Notes: generated by a model not told the origin, from the letters alone. A stretch of 64,000 nucleotides of DNA from Escherichia coli (GCA_021307345.1 CP089930.1:4278001-4342000), one strand, 5' to 3'. Shown: positions 50,457 to 61,451, counted from the stretch's first letter. Translations and numbers: made by a program.

Positions 50457-50542
50457 AGGTACTCCTTACATATAAAGCCCTTCTGATCGGGCAACACTGC
50501 GGATATTATGACATTTTTCCTGTATTCGACCGTGGGTAATTT

Positions 50543-50956
50543 ATGAAAATGATTGAAGTTGTTGCCGCCATTATCGAAAGGGATGGCAAAATTTTACTCG
50601 CACAACGCCCCGCCCATAGCGATCAGGCGGGGTTATGGGAGTTTGCCGGTGGCAAAGTCGAGGCGGATGAAAGTCAGCCACAGGCGCTGGTACGGGAATT
50701 GCGCGAAGAACTGGGCATTGACGCAACGGTTGGTGAATATGTTGCCAGCCATCAGCGGGAAGTGTCTGGCCGGATTATCCATCTTCATGCCTGGCACGTA
50801 CCGGACTTCCACGGGACGTTACAGGCACACGAACATCAGGCGCTGGTCTGGTGTCTGCCAGAGGAAGCATTGCAATATCCGCTGGCTCCTGCTGATATTC
50901 CACTACTACATGCGTTTATGGCTTTACGCGCCGCCAGACCAGCGGATTGGTGCTAA
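50543..50956 (+). CDS. nudG: CTP/5-hydroxy-CTP pyrophosphatase NudG
   Basis: A 137-residue Nudix hydrolase. The Nudix box GGKVEADESQPQALVRELREEL extends from about residue 37 (G-x5-E-x7-RE-x2-EE-x-G). E. coli NudG removes pyrophosphate from pyrimidine nucleotides such as 5-hydroxy-CTP and 5-methyl-dCTP. The C-terminus ends ADWC, two residues beyond K-12 as I remember it, and runs into ynjH on the other strand (41-base overlap). Confidence 0.93.
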   Translation: MKMIEVVAAIIERDGKILLAQRPAHSDQAGLWEFAGGKVEADESQPQALVRELREELGIDATVGEYVASHQREVSGRIIHLHAWHVPDFHGTLQAHEHQALVWCLPEEALQYPLAPADIPLLHAFMALRAARPADWC

Positions 50957-51188
50957 TGGTTTTGTCATCCCGCTGGCATTGCAGCAGTATCCCCTCCGCT
51001 TTAATCACTGCGCCCTCCGAATAATTTTTATCCTGATAAACGCAGCACTGGTTACAGGGCTGCGCCGATTTCCCGCCAGAACTAAACACCTCCGACGGCA
51101 CATTCACTTCCACATCCGGACGGTATTGCGGGTTAGCCAGCGCAAATAATGGAAATACCAACGCTACGGCGAGTAATGTTCGACTCAC
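50916..51188 (-). CDS. ynjH: DUF1496 periplasmic protein YnjH
   Basis: A 90-residue protein with a signal peptide (about 1-18, ending ALA|NP) and a cysteine group CNQCCVYQD near residues 43-51 that may form disulfides. The DUF1496 segment YSEGAVIKAEGILLQC follows. The function is unknown. It converges with and overlaps nudG. Confidence 0.9.
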   Translation of the reverse strand: MSRTLLAVALVFPLFALANPQYRPDVEVNVPSEVFSSGGKSAQPCNQCCVYQDKNYSEGAVIKAEGILLQCQRDDKTISTNPLVWRRVKP

Positions 51189-51510
51189 AGGAAACTCCTT
51201 ATTTTTCGTTGCCTCTGGTACTGATAACGGTTACCAGGCGGAAAAACTTTAGCATCTGGTAGCCGGATGCGGCGTGAACGCCTTATCCGCCTACGCTCCA
51301 CTCTTGAAAATGCGCCCGTTTTTTCAGGTCTGATAAAACGCACCTGACATTAGGTGACTTTTATAACTACCACACATTATTAATTTGCTTTCCGGTGTCA
51401 TTTTTTTCTTGCTTACCGTCACATTCTTGATGGTATAGTCAAAAACTGCAAAAGCACATGACATAAACAACATAAGCACAATCGTATTAATATATAAGGG
51501 TTTTATATCT
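51189..51510. other. ynjH-gdhA intergenic region
   Basis: It holds a REP unit (51262-51294, GCCGGATGCGGCGTGAACGC then CTTATCCGCCTAC) and the gdhA promoter area: a TATAGT at about 51434-51439 with CTTACC 16 bases upstream. Nac control of gdhA is known, but I cannot place the site with confidence. I see no ORF worth calling. Confidence 0.6.
51262..51294. repeat. REP element
   Basis: Standard REP unit beginning GCCGGATGCGGCGTGAACGC, between ynjH and gdhA. Confidence 0.88.
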
Positions 51511-52854
51511 ATGGATCAGACATATTCTCTGGAGTCATTCCTCAACCATGTCCAAAAGCGCGACCCGAATCAAACCGAGTTCGCGCAAGCCGTTCGTGAA
51601 GTAATGACCACTCTCTGGCCTTTTCTTGAACAAAATCCAAAATATCGCCAGATGTCGTTACTGGAGCGCCTGGTTGAACCGGAGCGCGTGATCCAGTTTC
51701 GCGTGGTGTGGGTTGATGATCGCAATCAGGTACAAGTTAACCGTGCCTGGCGTGTCCAGTTCAGCTCCGCCATTGGCCCGTATAAAGGCGGTATGCGTTT
51801 CCATCCGTCCGTAAATCTCTCCATTCTTAAATTCCTCGGCTTCGAACAAACCTTTAAAAATGCCCTGACTACCCTGCCGATGGGCGGTGGTAAAGGCGGC
51901 AGTGATTTTGATCCAAAAGGGAAAAGTGAAGGCGAAGTGATGCGTTTTTGCCAGGCGCTGATGACCGAACTGTACCGTCATCTGGGTGCAGATACCGACG
52001 TTCCGGCGGGCGATATCGGCGTTGGTGGTCGTGAAGTCGGCTTTATGGCGGGGATGATGAAAAAGCTCTCCAACAATACCGCCTGCGTCTTCACCGGCAA
52101 GGGGCTATCTTTTGGCGGCAGTCTGATTCGCCCGGAAGCGACCGGTTACGGTCTGGTTTATTTCACTGAAGCGATGCTGAAACGCCACGGTATGGGTTTT
52201 GAAGGAATGCGCGTTTCCGTTTCTGGCTCCGGCAACGTCGCCCAGTACGCTATCGAAAAAGCGATGGAATTTGGCGCTCGCGTGGTTACCGCATCAGATT
52301 CCAGCGGCACCGTGGTTGATGAAAGCGGATTCACGAAAGAGAAACTGGCGCGTCTTATCGAAATCAAAGCCAGCCGCGATGGTCGCGTGGCAGATTACGC
52401 CAAAGAATTTGGCCTGGTCTATCTCGAAGGCCAACAGCCGTGGTCTGTGCCGGTGGATATCGCCCTGCCATGCGCGACCCAGAACGAACTGGATGTAGAT
52501 GCCGCGCACCAGCTTATCGCTAATGGTGTTAAAGCGGTGGCGGAAGGGGCAAATATGCCAACTACCATCGAAGCGACTGAACTGTTCCAGCAGGCAGGCG
52601 TACTGTTTGCACCGGGCAAAGCGGCTAATGCTGGCGGCGTCGCGACATCGGGGCTGGAAATGGCGCAAAACGCTGCACGTCTGGGCTGGAAAGCCGAGAA
52701 AGTTGATGCGCGTTTGCACCATATTATGCTGGATATCCACCATGCCTGTGTTGAACATGGTGGTGAAGGTGAGCAAACCAACTACGTGCAGGGCGCGAAT
52801 ATTGCAGGCTTTGTGAAGGTTGCCGATGCGATGCTGGCGCAGGGCGTAATTTAA
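51511..52854 (+). CDS. gdhA: NADP-specific glutamate dehydrogenase
   Basis: A 447-residue hexameric enzyme that makes glutamate from 2-oxoglutarate, ammonium and NADPH. The substrate site PMGGGKGGSDFDPKGKS lies near residues 122-138 and the dinucleotide fold GMRVSVSGSGNVAQYA near 230-245. It stands alone. In K-12 ynjI lies after it; here topB follows after only a REP. Confidence 0.97.
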   Translation: MDQTYSLESFLNHVQKRDPNQTEFAQAVREVMTTLWPFLEQNPKYRQMSLLERLVEPERVIQFRVVWVDDRNQVQVNRAWRVQFSSAIGPYKGGMRFHPSVNLSILKFLGFEQTFKNALTTLPMGGGKGGSDFDPKGKSEGEVMRFCQALMTELYRHLGADTDVPAGDIGVGGREVGFMAGMMKKLSNNTACVFTGKGLSFGGSLIRPEATGYGLVYFTEAMLKRHGMGFEGMRVSVSGSGNVAQYAIEKAMEFGARVVTASDSSGTVVDESGFTKEKLARLIEIKASRDGRVADYAKEFGLVYLEGQQPWSVPVDIALPCATQNELDVDAAHQLIANGVKAVAEGANMPTTIEATELFQQAGVLFAPGKAANAGGVATSGLEMAQNAARLGWKAEKVDARLHHIMLDIHHACVEHGGEGEQTNYVQGANIAGFVKVADAMLAQGVI

Positions 52855-52870
52855 GTCATCAGGCGTTTGC

Positions 52871-52904
52871 GCCGGATGCGGCGTGGACGCCTCATCCGGC
52901 CTAC
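52871..52904. repeat. REP element
   Basis: GCCGGATGCGGCGTGGACGC then CTCATCCGGCCTAC, a near-perfect REP palindrome in the 72-base gap between the convergent gdhA and topB. Confidence 0.9.
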
Positions 52905-52926
52905 AAAAATCTACTGCATCAGACCT

Positions 52927-54882
52927 TTATGTTATCGCTCCACTGCCCGCGTCTTCTGATGGCGGGCTTTTTTTCACCGCTCGCTTGCGTGGTGAAGCCT
53001 TTTTCTTCTCTTCTCCACTACCCGGTGCCACTATGCCGCGAAACTGCCGCACCGGCGTACGTTTTGCCTGATCAATCAATTGGTAAAGCGTCCCCACCAG
53101 CGGCTGCATAAAGTCCTGGTAGCGACACTGCTTTTCGCTGATTTGCGTCAGCACCGATTCCCAGTGTGCCGTCATGTCCGGTCGCGTTGCCATCTCTGGC
53201 AGCGAATGGAATAACGCTTTACCGGCGTCGGTGGAGTGGATATAGCGCCCTTTTTTGGTCAGGAAACCACGCTTGAACAGCAGTTCAATAATCCCGGCAC
53301 GAGTTGCTTCCGTCCCCAGTCCATCGGTCGCACGAAGGATTTTTTTCAGATCTTTGTCCTGCACAAAGCGCGCGATCCCGGTCATCGCTGAAAGCAGCGT
53401 TGCATCGGTGAAATGACGTGGTGGCTGAGTTTGCCGCTCTACCACTTCACCTTTTTCACACAATAACTCATCGCCTTTCGCTACCACCGGCAGCGGTGTA
53501 CCATCGTTTTCTTCATCACGCTCTTTGCTGCCTAACAGCGTGCGCCAGCCTGCTTCAGCAAGAAAACGGGCTTTAGCGACAAATTTGCCTTTGGCAATGT
53601 CCAGTTCGATAACACATTTGCGGAACACCGCATCCGGACAGAACTGCATCAAATACTGACGGGCAATCAGGTTATAGACCTTCGCTTCGTTCTCCGTCAG
53701 GTTGATGGCAGAACTCCGCGCGGTCGGGATGATGGCGTGGTGCGCATCGACCTTTTTGTCATCCCAGCAGCGATTGCGTAAATCTGGATCAACCACCGGC
53801 TGCGGTAACAAGCCCGGCGCATGAACGCTGATGGCATTCATTACCGCCTGACATCCGGCAAAATGTTCTTCCGGCAAATAACGACAATCGGAACGCGGAT
53901 AAGTGATCAGTTTGTGCGTTTCGTACAGCTTCTGGCAGATATCAAGTACGTTCTGCGCACTCAGACCAAAGCGTTTTGCTGCTTCAATCTGCAACGCCGA
54001 AAGTGAAAACGGCAACGGCGCGGATTCTGATTCCCGTTTATCGTTATAACTGGTGACAATCGCCGGTTGACCGCTGATGCGGTTAACCACATGCTCCGCC
54101 AGTGGACGATGCAGCAAGCGCCCTTCTTCGTCCTGGTACGGCTCACACGCTTCGCTCGGTTGCCAGATAGCGGTAAATCGCTCATCGGCAGGCGTCACAA
54201 TATGCGCTTTGACCTCAAAGAAATCTTTCGCCACGAAGTTTTCAATTTCTTCGTCGCGGCGCACCACCAGCCCGAGCACTGGCGTCTGCACGCGTCCAAC
54301 GGAAAGTACGCCCTGATAACCCGCATTGCGACCGAGAATGGTGTACGCGCGGGTCATATTGATGCCATACAGCCAGTCGGCACGCGCTCGCGCCAGCGCA
54401 GAAACGCATAGCGGTACAAACTCGCTATTGGAACGAAGACGATCGATCGCCCGTTCAACCGCCTGCGGGTTCAGGTCGTTTATCAAGCAACGCTGCACCT
54501 GCTGGCGCTTTTCCGGTGCCAGTTGCAGGTAGTCCAGCACTTCATCCACCAGCAATTGCCCTTCGCGATCCGGGTCTCCGGCATGAATAATTTCGCTGGC
54601 TTCATGCAGAAAGCGTTTGATGACGTTAAGTTGTTTGGTCACGGAGGGTCGTGGCTGTAATTGCCACTTTTCCGGGACAATGGGGAGATCGGCCAGGTTC
54701 CAGCGCGCATAGCGACTGTCGTAGGCGTCTGGCTGCGCCTGCTCAAGCAGGTGACCAATACACCAGGTCACCACCTGACCGTTACCGCACTCGATAAAGC
54801 CATCGCCTTTACGGTGCGGTTTGGGCAGGACATCAGCAATAGCGCGCGCCAGACTCGGTTTTTCGGCAATAAATAACCGCAT
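52927..54882 (-). CDS. topB: DNA topoisomerase III
   Basis: A 651-residue type IA topoisomerase. The Toprim domain covers about residues 1-150 ([18 protein letters not shown] at the start, then DPDREGQLL with the metal-binding acids). The active-site tyrosine is in [12 protein letters not shown] near residue 328. A lysine-rich tail ([16 protein letters not shown]) ends the protein. It separates linked DNA molecules, acting with RecQ and at replication ends. It starts four bases after selD; the open frame upstream of MRLFIAEK lies in selD. Confidence 0.96.
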   Translation of the reverse strand: MRLFIAEKPSLARAIADVLPKPHRKGDGFIECGNGQVVTWCIGHLLEQAQPDAYDSRYARWNLADLPIVPEKWQLQPRPSVTKQLNVIKRFLHEASEIIHAGDPDREGQLLVDEVLDYLQLAPEKRQQVQRCLINDLNPQAVERAIDRLRSNSEFVPLCVSALARARADWLYGINMTRAYTILGRNAGYQGVLSVGRVQTPVLGLVVRRDEEIENFVAKDFFEVKAHIVTPADERFTAIWQPSEACEPYQDEEGRLLHRPLAEHVVNRISGQPAIVTSYNDKRESESAPLPFSLSALQIEAAKRFGLSAQNVLDICQKLYETHKLITYPRSDCRYLPEEHFAGCQAVMNAISVHAPGLLPQPVVDPDLRNRCWDDKKVDAHHAIIPTARSSAINLTENEAKVYNLIARQYLMQFCPDAVFRKCVIELDIAKGKFVAKARFLAEAGWRTLLGSKERDEENDGTPLPVVAKGDELLCEKGEVVERQTQPPRHFTDATLLSAMTGIARFVQDKDLKKILRATDGLGTEATRAGIIELLFKRGFLTKKGRYIHSTDAGKALFHSLPEMATRPDMTAHWESVLTQISEKQCRYQDFMQPLVGTLYQLIDQAKRTPVRQFRGIVAPGSGEEKKKASPRKRAVKKSPPSEDAGSGAIT

Positions 54883-54886
54883 TGAA

Positions 54887-55930
54887 TTAACGGATCTCAA
54901 CCATGGCACGACCAGCGCGCGCAGGCACCAGTTCGCCAATCGCCGTCAGTTCGATACCAAATTCGGCAGCGGTAGCTTTTACTTCGTTTTCAGCCTCTGG
55001 CATCACCGCCAGCAGCAGACCGCCGGAGGTTTGCGGATCGCACAGCAGATCGCGCACTTCACGCGGCATTTCACCCATCAGATGACCATAGCTGGCAAAG
55101 TTGCGTTCGGTGCCGCCAGGTACTGCACCCAGCTTAATGTACTCTTCCACGCCCGGCAGTTTCGGGATCGCGTCATAGTCGACACGTGCCTGTACGCCTG
55201 CGCCCTGACACATTTCACTCAAATGCCCCAGCAGACCAAAACCAGTCACGTCAGTCATCGCTTTTACGCCTTCGATGTTGGCAAAGGACGCGCCTGCGAT
55301 GTTCATCCGGCACATCACTTCCGTCGCCAGCCCCTGATGTTCCGGTTTCAGCAGTGATTTTTTCTCCGCAGTGGTAAGAACGCCAATCCCCAACGGTTTC
55401 GTCAGGAACAGTTTACATCCGGCTTGTGCGGTACTGTTTTTCTTCACCCGCTCAGTTGGAACGATCCCCGTGACCGCCAGACCGAAAATCGGTTCCGGCG
55501 CGTCGATGGAGTGACCGCCAGCCAGCGCAATACCCGCCTGACGACATGCGTAGCGACCACCTTCGGTGACTTCGCGGGCAATTTCCGGGGACAGTTTGTT
55601 AATCGGCCAGCCGAGGATCGCAATTGCCATAATCGGTTTTCCGCCCATCGCGAAGATATCGCTGATGGCGTTAGTCGCGGCAATGCGGCCAAAATCGAAA
55701 GGATTATCAACGATCGGCATAAAGAAGTCGGTGGTGCTGATAACGCTGGTGCCATTGCCCAGATCGTATACCGCCGCATCGTCGCGGGTTTCGTTACCCA
55801 CAAGCAAATTCGGATCAACAAACTTCGCCTGTTCGCTGTGCAGGATGGTTTCCAGCACTTTTGGGGAAATTTTACAGCCGCAACCGGCTCCGTGGCTGTA
55901 TTGGGTCAAACGAATCGAGTTCTCGCTCAT
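54887..55930 (-). CDS. selD: selenide, water dikinase
   Basis: A 347-residue enzyme that makes selenophosphate from selenide and ATP for selenocysteine and selenouridine. The catalytic Cys17 is in [10 protein letters not shown], with the neighbouring lysine; it is a cysteine here, not a UGA-coded selenocysteine. The glycine/aspartate-rich ATP segments include DDAAVYDL and FGFLGH-like [10 protein letters not shown] near 230. The start is MSENSIR; an ATG two codons before is also possible. It forms a unit ydjA-selD-topB. Confidence 0.97.
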   Translation of the reverse strand: MSENSIRLTQYSHGAGCGCKISPKVLETILHSEQAKFVDPNLLVGNETRDDAAVYDLGNGTSVISTTDFFMPIVDNPFDFGRIAATNAISDIFAMGGKPIMAIAILGWPINKLSPEIAREVTEGGRYACRQAGIALAGGHSIDAPEPIFGLAVTGIVPTERVKKNSTAQAGCKLFLTKPLGIGVLTTAEKKSLLKPEHQGLATEVMCRMNIAGASFANIEGVKAMTDVTGFGLLGHLSEMCQGAGVQARVDYDAIPKLPGVEEYIKLGAVPGGTERNFASYGHLMGEMPREVRDLLCDPQTSGGLLLAVMPEAENEVKATAAEFGIELTAIGELVPARAGRAMVEIR

Positions 55931-56046
55931 GGACATCTCCTGTCAATGCAATCCGGGTATGGTAACCCTCATTCCGTGAAGTGATAAGTGAGAGTGTCTG
56001 AATTACTGCGCCTTTGCTCACAATCCACACAGTTTTGCCGTTTTTA

Positions 56047-56598
56047 TCAAAAATAAGTCACAAACGGTGTCGGGTCCGGAATGTTTATCGATGTTGACGC
56101 TTTCAGTTGTGGCGTACCGAGATAGAGAAATCCGACAATTTTATCCTGCTCGCGACAGCCGAATGCGTCACGCACCACCGGGCTTTCAGTTAATGCGCCA
56201 CTGCGCCAGATGCCGCCAAAGCCCTGGGCAACCGCCGCCATTTGCATTGCCATAACCGCGCAACCCGCCGACATTTCCTGCTCCCAGCGCGGGACTTTAT
56301 GATTTTCTTCGCATTTCGCCACCACCGTTATGATGAGCGGCGCCCGGAACGGCGCATTACGCGCTTTGTCGATTGCTTTTTCATCGTTACCGGCAGCAAT
56401 CGCCCCCTGCTCCAGAACGGCACTGAAACGCTCACGCCCTTCCCCTTCAATCACAAAGAAATGCCACGGTTGCATGGATTTATGGTCTGGCGCACGCATA
56501 CCCGCGCGCAGGATATTTTGCAGTTGCTCACCCGTTGGCGCTGGCTCAGCCAGACGGGAGGCGCTACGGCGGTTGATCAATAGTTCGAGTGCATCCAT
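56047..56598 (-). CDS. ydjA: nitroreductase family protein YdjA
   Basis: A 183-residue FMN-binding nitroreductase-fold protein, shorter than NfsB-type enzymes. FMN-contact segments are [14 protein letters not shown] near residues 8-21, [16 protein letters not shown] near 35-50 and GFGGIWRSG near 127-135. The natural substrate is unknown. It lies 116 bases upstream of selD. Confidence 0.93.
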   Translation of the reverse strand: MDALELLINRRSASRLAEPAPTGEQLQNILRAGMRAPDHKSMQPWHFFVIEGEGRERFSAVLEQGAIAAGNDEKAIDKARNAPFRAPLIITVVAKCEENHKVPRWEQEMSAGCAVMAMQMAAVAQGFGGIWRSGALTESPVVRDAFGCREQDKIVGFLYLGTPQLKASTSINIPDPTPFVTYF

Positions 56599-56759
56599 TT
56601 GATTAACTCCTGTAATGATGTTTATTCACAAAATTAACACGAGAGTGGATTTTGTTACAGCACAGTCCATGATTCCTGCTGACAAGTGCCGGTTGGGTCA
56701 TTACGATAACCACATCACTTGCACCTGTAACAGGTGTAACTTTTAGTCTGGGAGAATAC

Positions 56760-58616
56760 ATGCGAACCCTTTGGCGATTTATTGCCGGATTTTTTAAATG
56801 GACGTGGCGTCTGCTGAATTTCGTCCGTGAAATGGTACTTAACCTGTTCTTTATTTTTCTCGTGCTGGTTGGCGTGGGGATCTGGATGCAAGTCAGCGGT
56901 GGTGATTCGAAAGAAACCGCCAGCCGTGGCGCGCTGCTGCTTGATATTTCTGGTGTGATCGTCGATAAGCCCGACAGTTCGCAGCGGTTTAGTAAGTTAA
57001 GTCGTCAGTTGCTTGGTGCCAGTTCCGATCGTCTGCAGGAAAACTCGCTGTTTGATATCGTCAACACCATTCGCCAGGCGAAGGACGACCGCAATATCAC
57101 CGGTATCGTGATGGATCTGAAAAACTTCGCGGGCGGCGATCAGCCTTCCATGCAGTACATCGGCAAAGCTCTGAAAGAGTTTCGTGACAGCGGTAAACCG
57201 GTTTATGCCATTGGCGAGAACTACAGTCAGGGGCAGTATTATCTTGCCAGTTTCGCCAATAAAATCTGGCTTTCCCCGCAGGGTGTGGTCGATCTGCATG
57301 GCCTTGCCACCAACGGTCTGTACTACAAATCGTTGTTGGATAAGTTAAAAGTTTCCACTCATGTGTTTCGCGTAGGCACGTATAAATCTGCCGTTGAACC
57401 GTTTATTCGTGATGATATGTCACCGGCAGCCCGCGAAGCTGACAGCCGCTGGATTGGTGAGCTGTGGCAAAACTATCTTAATACCGTTGCCGCTAACCGC
57501 CAGATCCCTGCCCAGCAGGTATTCCCTGGGGCGCAAGGTTTGCTTGATGGTTTAACCAAAACTGGCGGCGATACCGCGAAATATGCGCTGGATAACAAAC
57601 TGGTGGATGCGCTGGCGTCAAGTGCCGAAATCGAAAAAGCCCTGACCAAAGAGTTTGGCTGGAGTAAGGCTGATAAAAATTATCGCGCCATTAGCTATTA
57701 CGATTACGCATTGAAAACGCCGGCAGATAACGGTGACGGCATTGGTGTAGTGTTTGCCAATGGTGCAATTATGGATGGCGAGGAAACTCAGGGGAATGTA
57801 GGCGGTGATACCACTGCGGCACAAATCCGCGATGCTCGTCTTGATCCAAAAGTGAAAGCAATTGTTCTGCGCGTTAATAGCCCTGGTGGCAGCGTTACGG
57901 CTTCTGAGGTGATCCGCTCTGAACTGGCAGCAGCCAGAGCAGCGGGCAAACCTGTGGTTGTGTCAATGGGCGGCATGGCGGCATCCGGTGGCTACTGGAT
58001 CTCCACTCCGGCTAATTACATTGTGGCTAACCCCAGCACCCTGACCGGCTCTATTGGTATTTTCGGCGTGATCACCACCGTAGAAAACAGTCTGGATTCG
58101 ATTGGTGTTCATACCGATGGCGTCTCAACTTCACCGCTGGCGGATGTTTCCATCACTAAAGCACTGCCGCCGGAAGCGCAGCAGATGATGCAGCTAAGCA
58201 TTGAGAATGGCTACAAACGCTTTATCACGCTGGTTGCCGATGCGCGCAAATCGACGCCGGAACAGATTGATAAAATCGCTCAGGGGCACGTCTGGACGGG
58301 TCAGGATGCGAAAGCTAACGGCCTGGTCGATAGCCTCGGTGATTTCGATGATGCGGTCGCAAAAGCGGCAGAACTGGCAAAACTGAAGCAGTGGCATCTG
58401 GAATATTACGTCGATGAACCGACCTTCTTCGACAAAGTGATGGACAACATGTCAGGTTCTGTCCGGGCGATGTTGCCAGATGCGCTTCAGGCCATGTTAC
58501 CTGCCCCGCTGGCCTCGGTAGCCTCTACCGTAAAAAGCGAAAGCGACAAGCTGGCAGCGTTTAACGATCCGCAAAACCGTTATGCGTTTTGCCTGACCTG
58601 CGCCAACGTGCGTTAA
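56760..58616 (+). CDS. sppA: signal peptide peptidase SppA (protease IV)
   Basis: A 618-residue membrane-anchored serine protease that breaks down cleaved signal peptides. One membrane anchor lies near residues 25-45. Two tandem domains follow: the N-terminal one carries the catalytic Lys in [11 protein letters not shown] (Lys209), the C-terminal one the nucleophile Ser in [14 protein letters not shown] (near 409). The protein assembles as a bowl-shaped tetramer on the periplasmic side. Confidence 0.96.
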   Translation: MRTLWRFIAGFFKWTWRLLNFVREMVLNLFFIFLVLVGVGIWMQVSGGDSKETASRGALLLDISGVIVDKPDSSQRFSKLSRQLLGASSDRLQENSLFDIVNTIRQAKDDRNITGIVMDLKNFAGGDQPSMQYIGKALKEFRDSGKPVYAIGENYSQGQYYLASFANKIWLSPQGVVDLHGLATNGLYYKSLLDKLKVSTHVFRVGTYKSAVEPFIRDDMSPAAREADSRWIGELWQNYLNTVAANRQIPAQQVFPGAQGLLDGLTKTGGDTAKYALDNKLVDALASSAEIEKALTKEFGWSKADKNYRAISYYDYALKTPADNGDGIGVVFANGAIMDGEETQGNVGGDTTAAQIRDARLDPKVKAIVLRVNSPGGSVTASEVIRSELAAARAAGKPVVVSMGGMAASGGYWISTPANYIVANPSTLTGSIGIFGVITTVENSLDSIGVHTDGVSTSPLADVSITKALPPEAQQMMQLSIENGYKRFITLVADARKSTPEQIDKIAQGHVWTGQDAKANGLVDSLGDFDDAVAKAAELAKLKQWHLEYYVDEPTFFDKVMDNMSGSVRAMLPDALQAMLPAPLASVASTVKSESDKLAAFNDPQNRYAFCLTCANVR

Positions 58617-58627
58617 GTCTTGTACTG

Positions 58628-58660
58628 AGTGGTCGACAGATCGTCGGCCACTTATTTTTT
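58628..58660 (+). terminator. sppA terminator
   Basis: AGTGGTCGAC/GTCGGCCACT stem (one G-T pair) with loop AGATC, followed by TATTTTTT. Confidence 0.85.
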
Positions 58661-58782
58661 ACGTCTACGAATCCCCCTTCCCGCTGTTTCGCCCCATATT
58701 TCCTTATCCGCATAGTATCAGGTGCGCTCCCCCTGCCTCACGTATATACTTTTGCTCTTTCTACATCATTCATATCAATATC

Positions 58783-59799
58783 ATGCAAAAGAAATCTATC
58801 TATGTCGCCTACACGGGCGGAACCATCGGGATGCAGCGTTCCGAGCAGGGTTATATTCCGGTGTCAGGTCATCTACAACGCCAACTGGCGCTGATGCCGG
58901 AGTTCCATCGCCCGGAGATGCCAGATTTCACTATTCATGAATATACGCCGCTGATGGATTCTTCTGATATGACGCCGGAAGACTGGCAGCATATTGCTGA
59001 AGATATTAAAGCGCACTATGACGACTATGATGGTTTTGTCATTCTGCACGGCACCGATACGATGGCCTATACCGCTTCTGCGCTGTCGTTCATGCTCGAG
59101 AATCTCGGCAAACCGGTCATTGTGACAGGGTCACAAATTCCATTAGCCGAGTTACGCTCTGACGGACAAATCAATCTGTTGAATGCGTTATACGTTGCGG
59201 CGAATTACCCGATCAACGAAGTAACACTCTTTTTTAATAACCGTCTGTATCGCGGTAACCGCACCACCAAAGCCCATGCCGATGGTTTTGATGCCTTCGC
59301 GTCACCAAATTTTCCTCCATTGCTGGAAGCGGGTATTCACATCCGTCGTTTAAATACGCCACCAGCACCGCACGGCGAAGGTGAACTGATCGTTCATCCA
59401 ATCACGCCACAACCGATCGGCGTGGTAACAATTTATCCGGGGATTTCTGCTGGCGTTGTGCGCAATTTCCTCCGTCAACCGGTGAAAGCGTTGATTTTGC
59501 GCTCATATGGCGTGGGCAATGCGCCCCAAAACAAAGCCTTCCTGCAAGAATTACAAGAGGCCAGCGATCGCGGTATTGTGGTGGTCAACCTGACACAATG
59601 TATGTCCGGTAAAGTGAACATGGGCGGTTATGCTACCGGTAATGCCCTCGCCCATGCCGGCGTTATTGGCGGCGCGGATATGACTGTAGAAGCCACATTA
59701 ACCAAACTGCACTACCTGCTTAGCCAGGGACTGGATACCGAAACCATTCGCAAGGCCATGAGCCAAAACCTGCGCGGCGAACTGACGCCGGATGATTAA
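58783..59799 (+). CDS. ansA: L-asparaginase I (cytoplasmic)
   Basis: A 338-residue type I asparaginase without signal peptide. It deaminates asparagine to aspartate. The catalytic threonines are in AYTGGTIGMQ (Thr14) and LHGTDTMAYTAS (near residue 91). It is followed after 10 bases by pncA, with which it is transcribed. Confidence 0.96.
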   Translation: MQKKSIYVAYTGGTIGMQRSEQGYIPVSGHLQRQLALMPEFHRPEMPDFTIHEYTPLMDSSDMTPEDWQHIAEDIKAHYDDYDGFVILHGTDTMAYTASALSFMLENLGKPVIVTGSQIPLAELRSDGQINLLNALYVAANYPINEVTLFFNNRLYRGNRTTKAHADGFDAFASPNFPPLLEAGIHIRRLNTPPAPHGEGELIVHPITPQPIGVVTIYPGISAGVVRNFLRQPVKALILRSYGVGNAPQNKAFLQELQEASDRGIVVVNLTQCMSGKVNMGGYATGNALAHAGVIGGADMTVEATLTKLHYLLSQGLDTETIRKAMSQNLRGELTPDD

Positions 59800-59809
59800 G
59801 GAGACTGCA

Positions 59810-60451
59810 ATGCCCCATCGCGCCCTGTTACTGGTCGATTTACAAAATGATTTCTGTGCTGGTGGCGCGCTCGCCGTACCGGAAGGTGACAGCACAGTGG
59901 ATGTTGCTAACCGCCTGATTGACTGGTGCCAGTCGCGCGGAGAAGCGGTTATTGCCAGTCAGGACTGGCACCCGGCTGATCATGGCAGCTTTGCCCGCCA
60001 GCACGGTGTAGAGCCTTATACGCAGGGACAACTCGACGGCCTGGCGCAAACATTCTGGCCTGAACACTGTGTGCAGAACAGTGAAGGCGCACAATTACAT
60101 CCGTTACTGAATCAAAAAGCGATCGCAGCCGTGTTCCATAAAGGCGAAAACCCTTTAGTTGACAGTTACAGTGCTTTTTTTGATAACGGCCGTCGGCAGA
60201 AAACCGCGCTTGATGACTGGTTGCGCGATCATGAAATCAATGAATTGATCGTTATGGGTCTGGCGACCGACTATTGCGTGAAGTTTACCGTGCTGGACGC
60301 GTTGCAGTCAGGTTATAGCGTGAACGTGATTACCGATGGCTGTCGCGGCGTGAATATCCAGCCACAGGACAGCGCGCACGCGTTTATGGAGATGTCAGCG
60401 GCTGGGGCAACGCTATATACACTGGCGGACTGGGAAGAGACGCAGGGATAA
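59810..60451 (+). CDS. pncA: nicotinamidase PncA
   Basis: A 213-residue isochorismatase-fold enzyme that deamidates nicotinamide to nicotinate for NAD salvage (and activates pyrazinamide). The catalytic triad is Asp in LLVDLQNDFC (near residue 10), Lys in FHKGENP (near 111) and Cys in GLATDYCVKF (near 156). The start at 59810 follows AAGGAG; an earlier in-frame ATG overlaps ansA. In K-12 the ydjE-ydjL cluster begins after it; here it does not. Confidence 0.96.
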   Translation: MPHRALLLVDLQNDFCAGGALAVPEGDSTVDVANRLIDWCQSRGEAVIASQDWHPADHGSFARQHGVEPYTQGQLDGLAQTFWPEHCVQNSEGAQLHPLLNQKAIAAVFHKGENPLVDSYSAFFDNGRRQKTALDDWLRDHEINELIVMGLATDYCVKFTVLDALQSGYSVNVITDGCRGVNIQPQDSAHAFMEMSAAGATLYTLADWEETQG

Positions 60452-60607
60452 TTTTACGCAGGCCTACAATTCTGTACTGTCGTTGTAGGCCAAATAAAGT
60501 GCGGCAGCGGTGCCTCTGGCATGTTGGTTGTTAAATCAAACAACCAACACGTGACAGTAAAGATTATCCCCTCCCTTCGTAAACGCGCTACAAAGGGGAC
60601 AATTCAT
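60452..60607. other. pncA-yeaC junction with two inverted repeats
   Basis: A 156-base interval that replaces the eight-gene ydjEFGHIJKL cluster of K-12. GGCCTACAA/TTGTAGGCC (60461-60491) and GTTGGTTGT/ACAACCAAC (60523-60548) are perfect nine-base inverted repeats; the first looks like a REP remnant. They may act as terminators between the convergent pncA and yeaC. Confidence 0.6.
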
Positions 60608-60880
60608 TCACTTAAACATGGCAATTGGTTTTGCCGTGATACCAAAATCTTCTTTCAACTGTTGTTTGCTCTTCATGACCATCTGGCCGTTCGTATCAAT
60701 AGTCATATGCTGCGCATCGGTATTGTTACGGGCTTGCCACAGCATCACCAGTTGCAGACAGTTCTCTTTTTGTTCTTCCGTCAAGGCAACACCGTCTGGC
60801 CATTTACCCAGTTCAACGGCTGTCGATAAACGCTGGTAAACCTCAGGCGTCATGCTGTTGATTATTTCATCAAGATTCAT
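60608..60880 (-). CDS. yeaC: DUF1315 family protein YeaC
   Basis: A 90-residue soluble protein of the DUF1315 family, all probably helical and without special motifs, beginning MNLDEIINSMTPEVYQ. It lies 40 bases after msrB in the same direction and is likely cotranscribed. The frame is open much farther upstream, but that part is antisense-free overlap with msrB in another frame. The function is unknown. Confidence 0.92.
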   Translation of the reverse strand: MNLDEIINSMTPEVYQRLSTAVELGKWPDGVALTEEQKENCLQLVMLWQARNNTDAQHMTIDTNGQMVMKSKQQLKEDFGITAKPIAMFK

Positions 60881-60920
60881 AATTTTCCCGCTCCTGTGGA
60901 ATAAGTTGCTGAATCGTTTT

Positions 60921-61334
60921 TCAACCGTTGATTTCTTCGCCATTTTCGCCATCAGTAAAACGCAATGATGCCGAGTTAACACAATAGCGTTCGCCTGTGG
61001 GTTGTGGGCCGTCGGGAAAAACATGCCCCAGATGAGCATCACAGTTTCCACAACGAATTTCTATCCGCTGCATTCCATGTGACAAGTCTTTGATATAACG
61101 GATTGAATCTTCACTCACCGGCTCATAAAAACTGGGCCAGCCACAGCCTGAATCATACTTGGTTTGAGAATGAAACAGAGGGGCGTCGCAGATCAAACAG
61201 TGGTAAATGCCGTCGCGCTTATTATGCAATAAACGTCCAGTAAATGGCGGCTCCGTCCCGTGATTCTGTGTCACGTAAAACTGCATCTCGGACAAATTTT
61301 TTTTCAGTTCTTCTGCCGAAGGTTTGTTAGCCAT
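60921..61334 (-). CDS. msrB: peptide-methionine (R)-S-oxide reductase MsrB
   Basis: A 137-residue enzyme that reduces methionine-R-sulfoxide in proteins using thioredoxin. Two CxxC zinc pairs (CLICD near residue 46, CGNCD near 95), the GCGWPSF motif near 64-70 and the catalytic Cys in [12 protein letters not shown] near 118 are all present. The start at 61334 is the usual MANKPS; a 10-codon extension has no better ribosome site. It is divergent from gapA. Confidence 0.96.
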   Translation of the reverse strand: MANKPSAEELKKNLSEMQFYVTQNHGTEPPFTGRLLHNKRDGIYHCLICDAPLFHSQTKYDSGCGWPSFYEPVSEDSIRYIKDLSHGMQRIEIRCGNCDAHLGHVFPDGPQPTGERYCVNSASLRFTDGENGEEING

Positions 61335-61451
61335 TTGCTCACATCTCACTTCAATCACGCTCACATTACGTGACTTATTCTAACAAAACATTAACACCAA
61401 CTCGCAAAATTTTGTTCTAAACTTGATCTCAACGAAATGGCAGCACTTAAA

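Noticed and set aside
54887-55930. selD as a selenoprotein
   Set aside because: Some SelD proteins have UGA-coded selenocysteine at position 17; here the codon is for cysteine and no in-frame UGA or SECIS is present.
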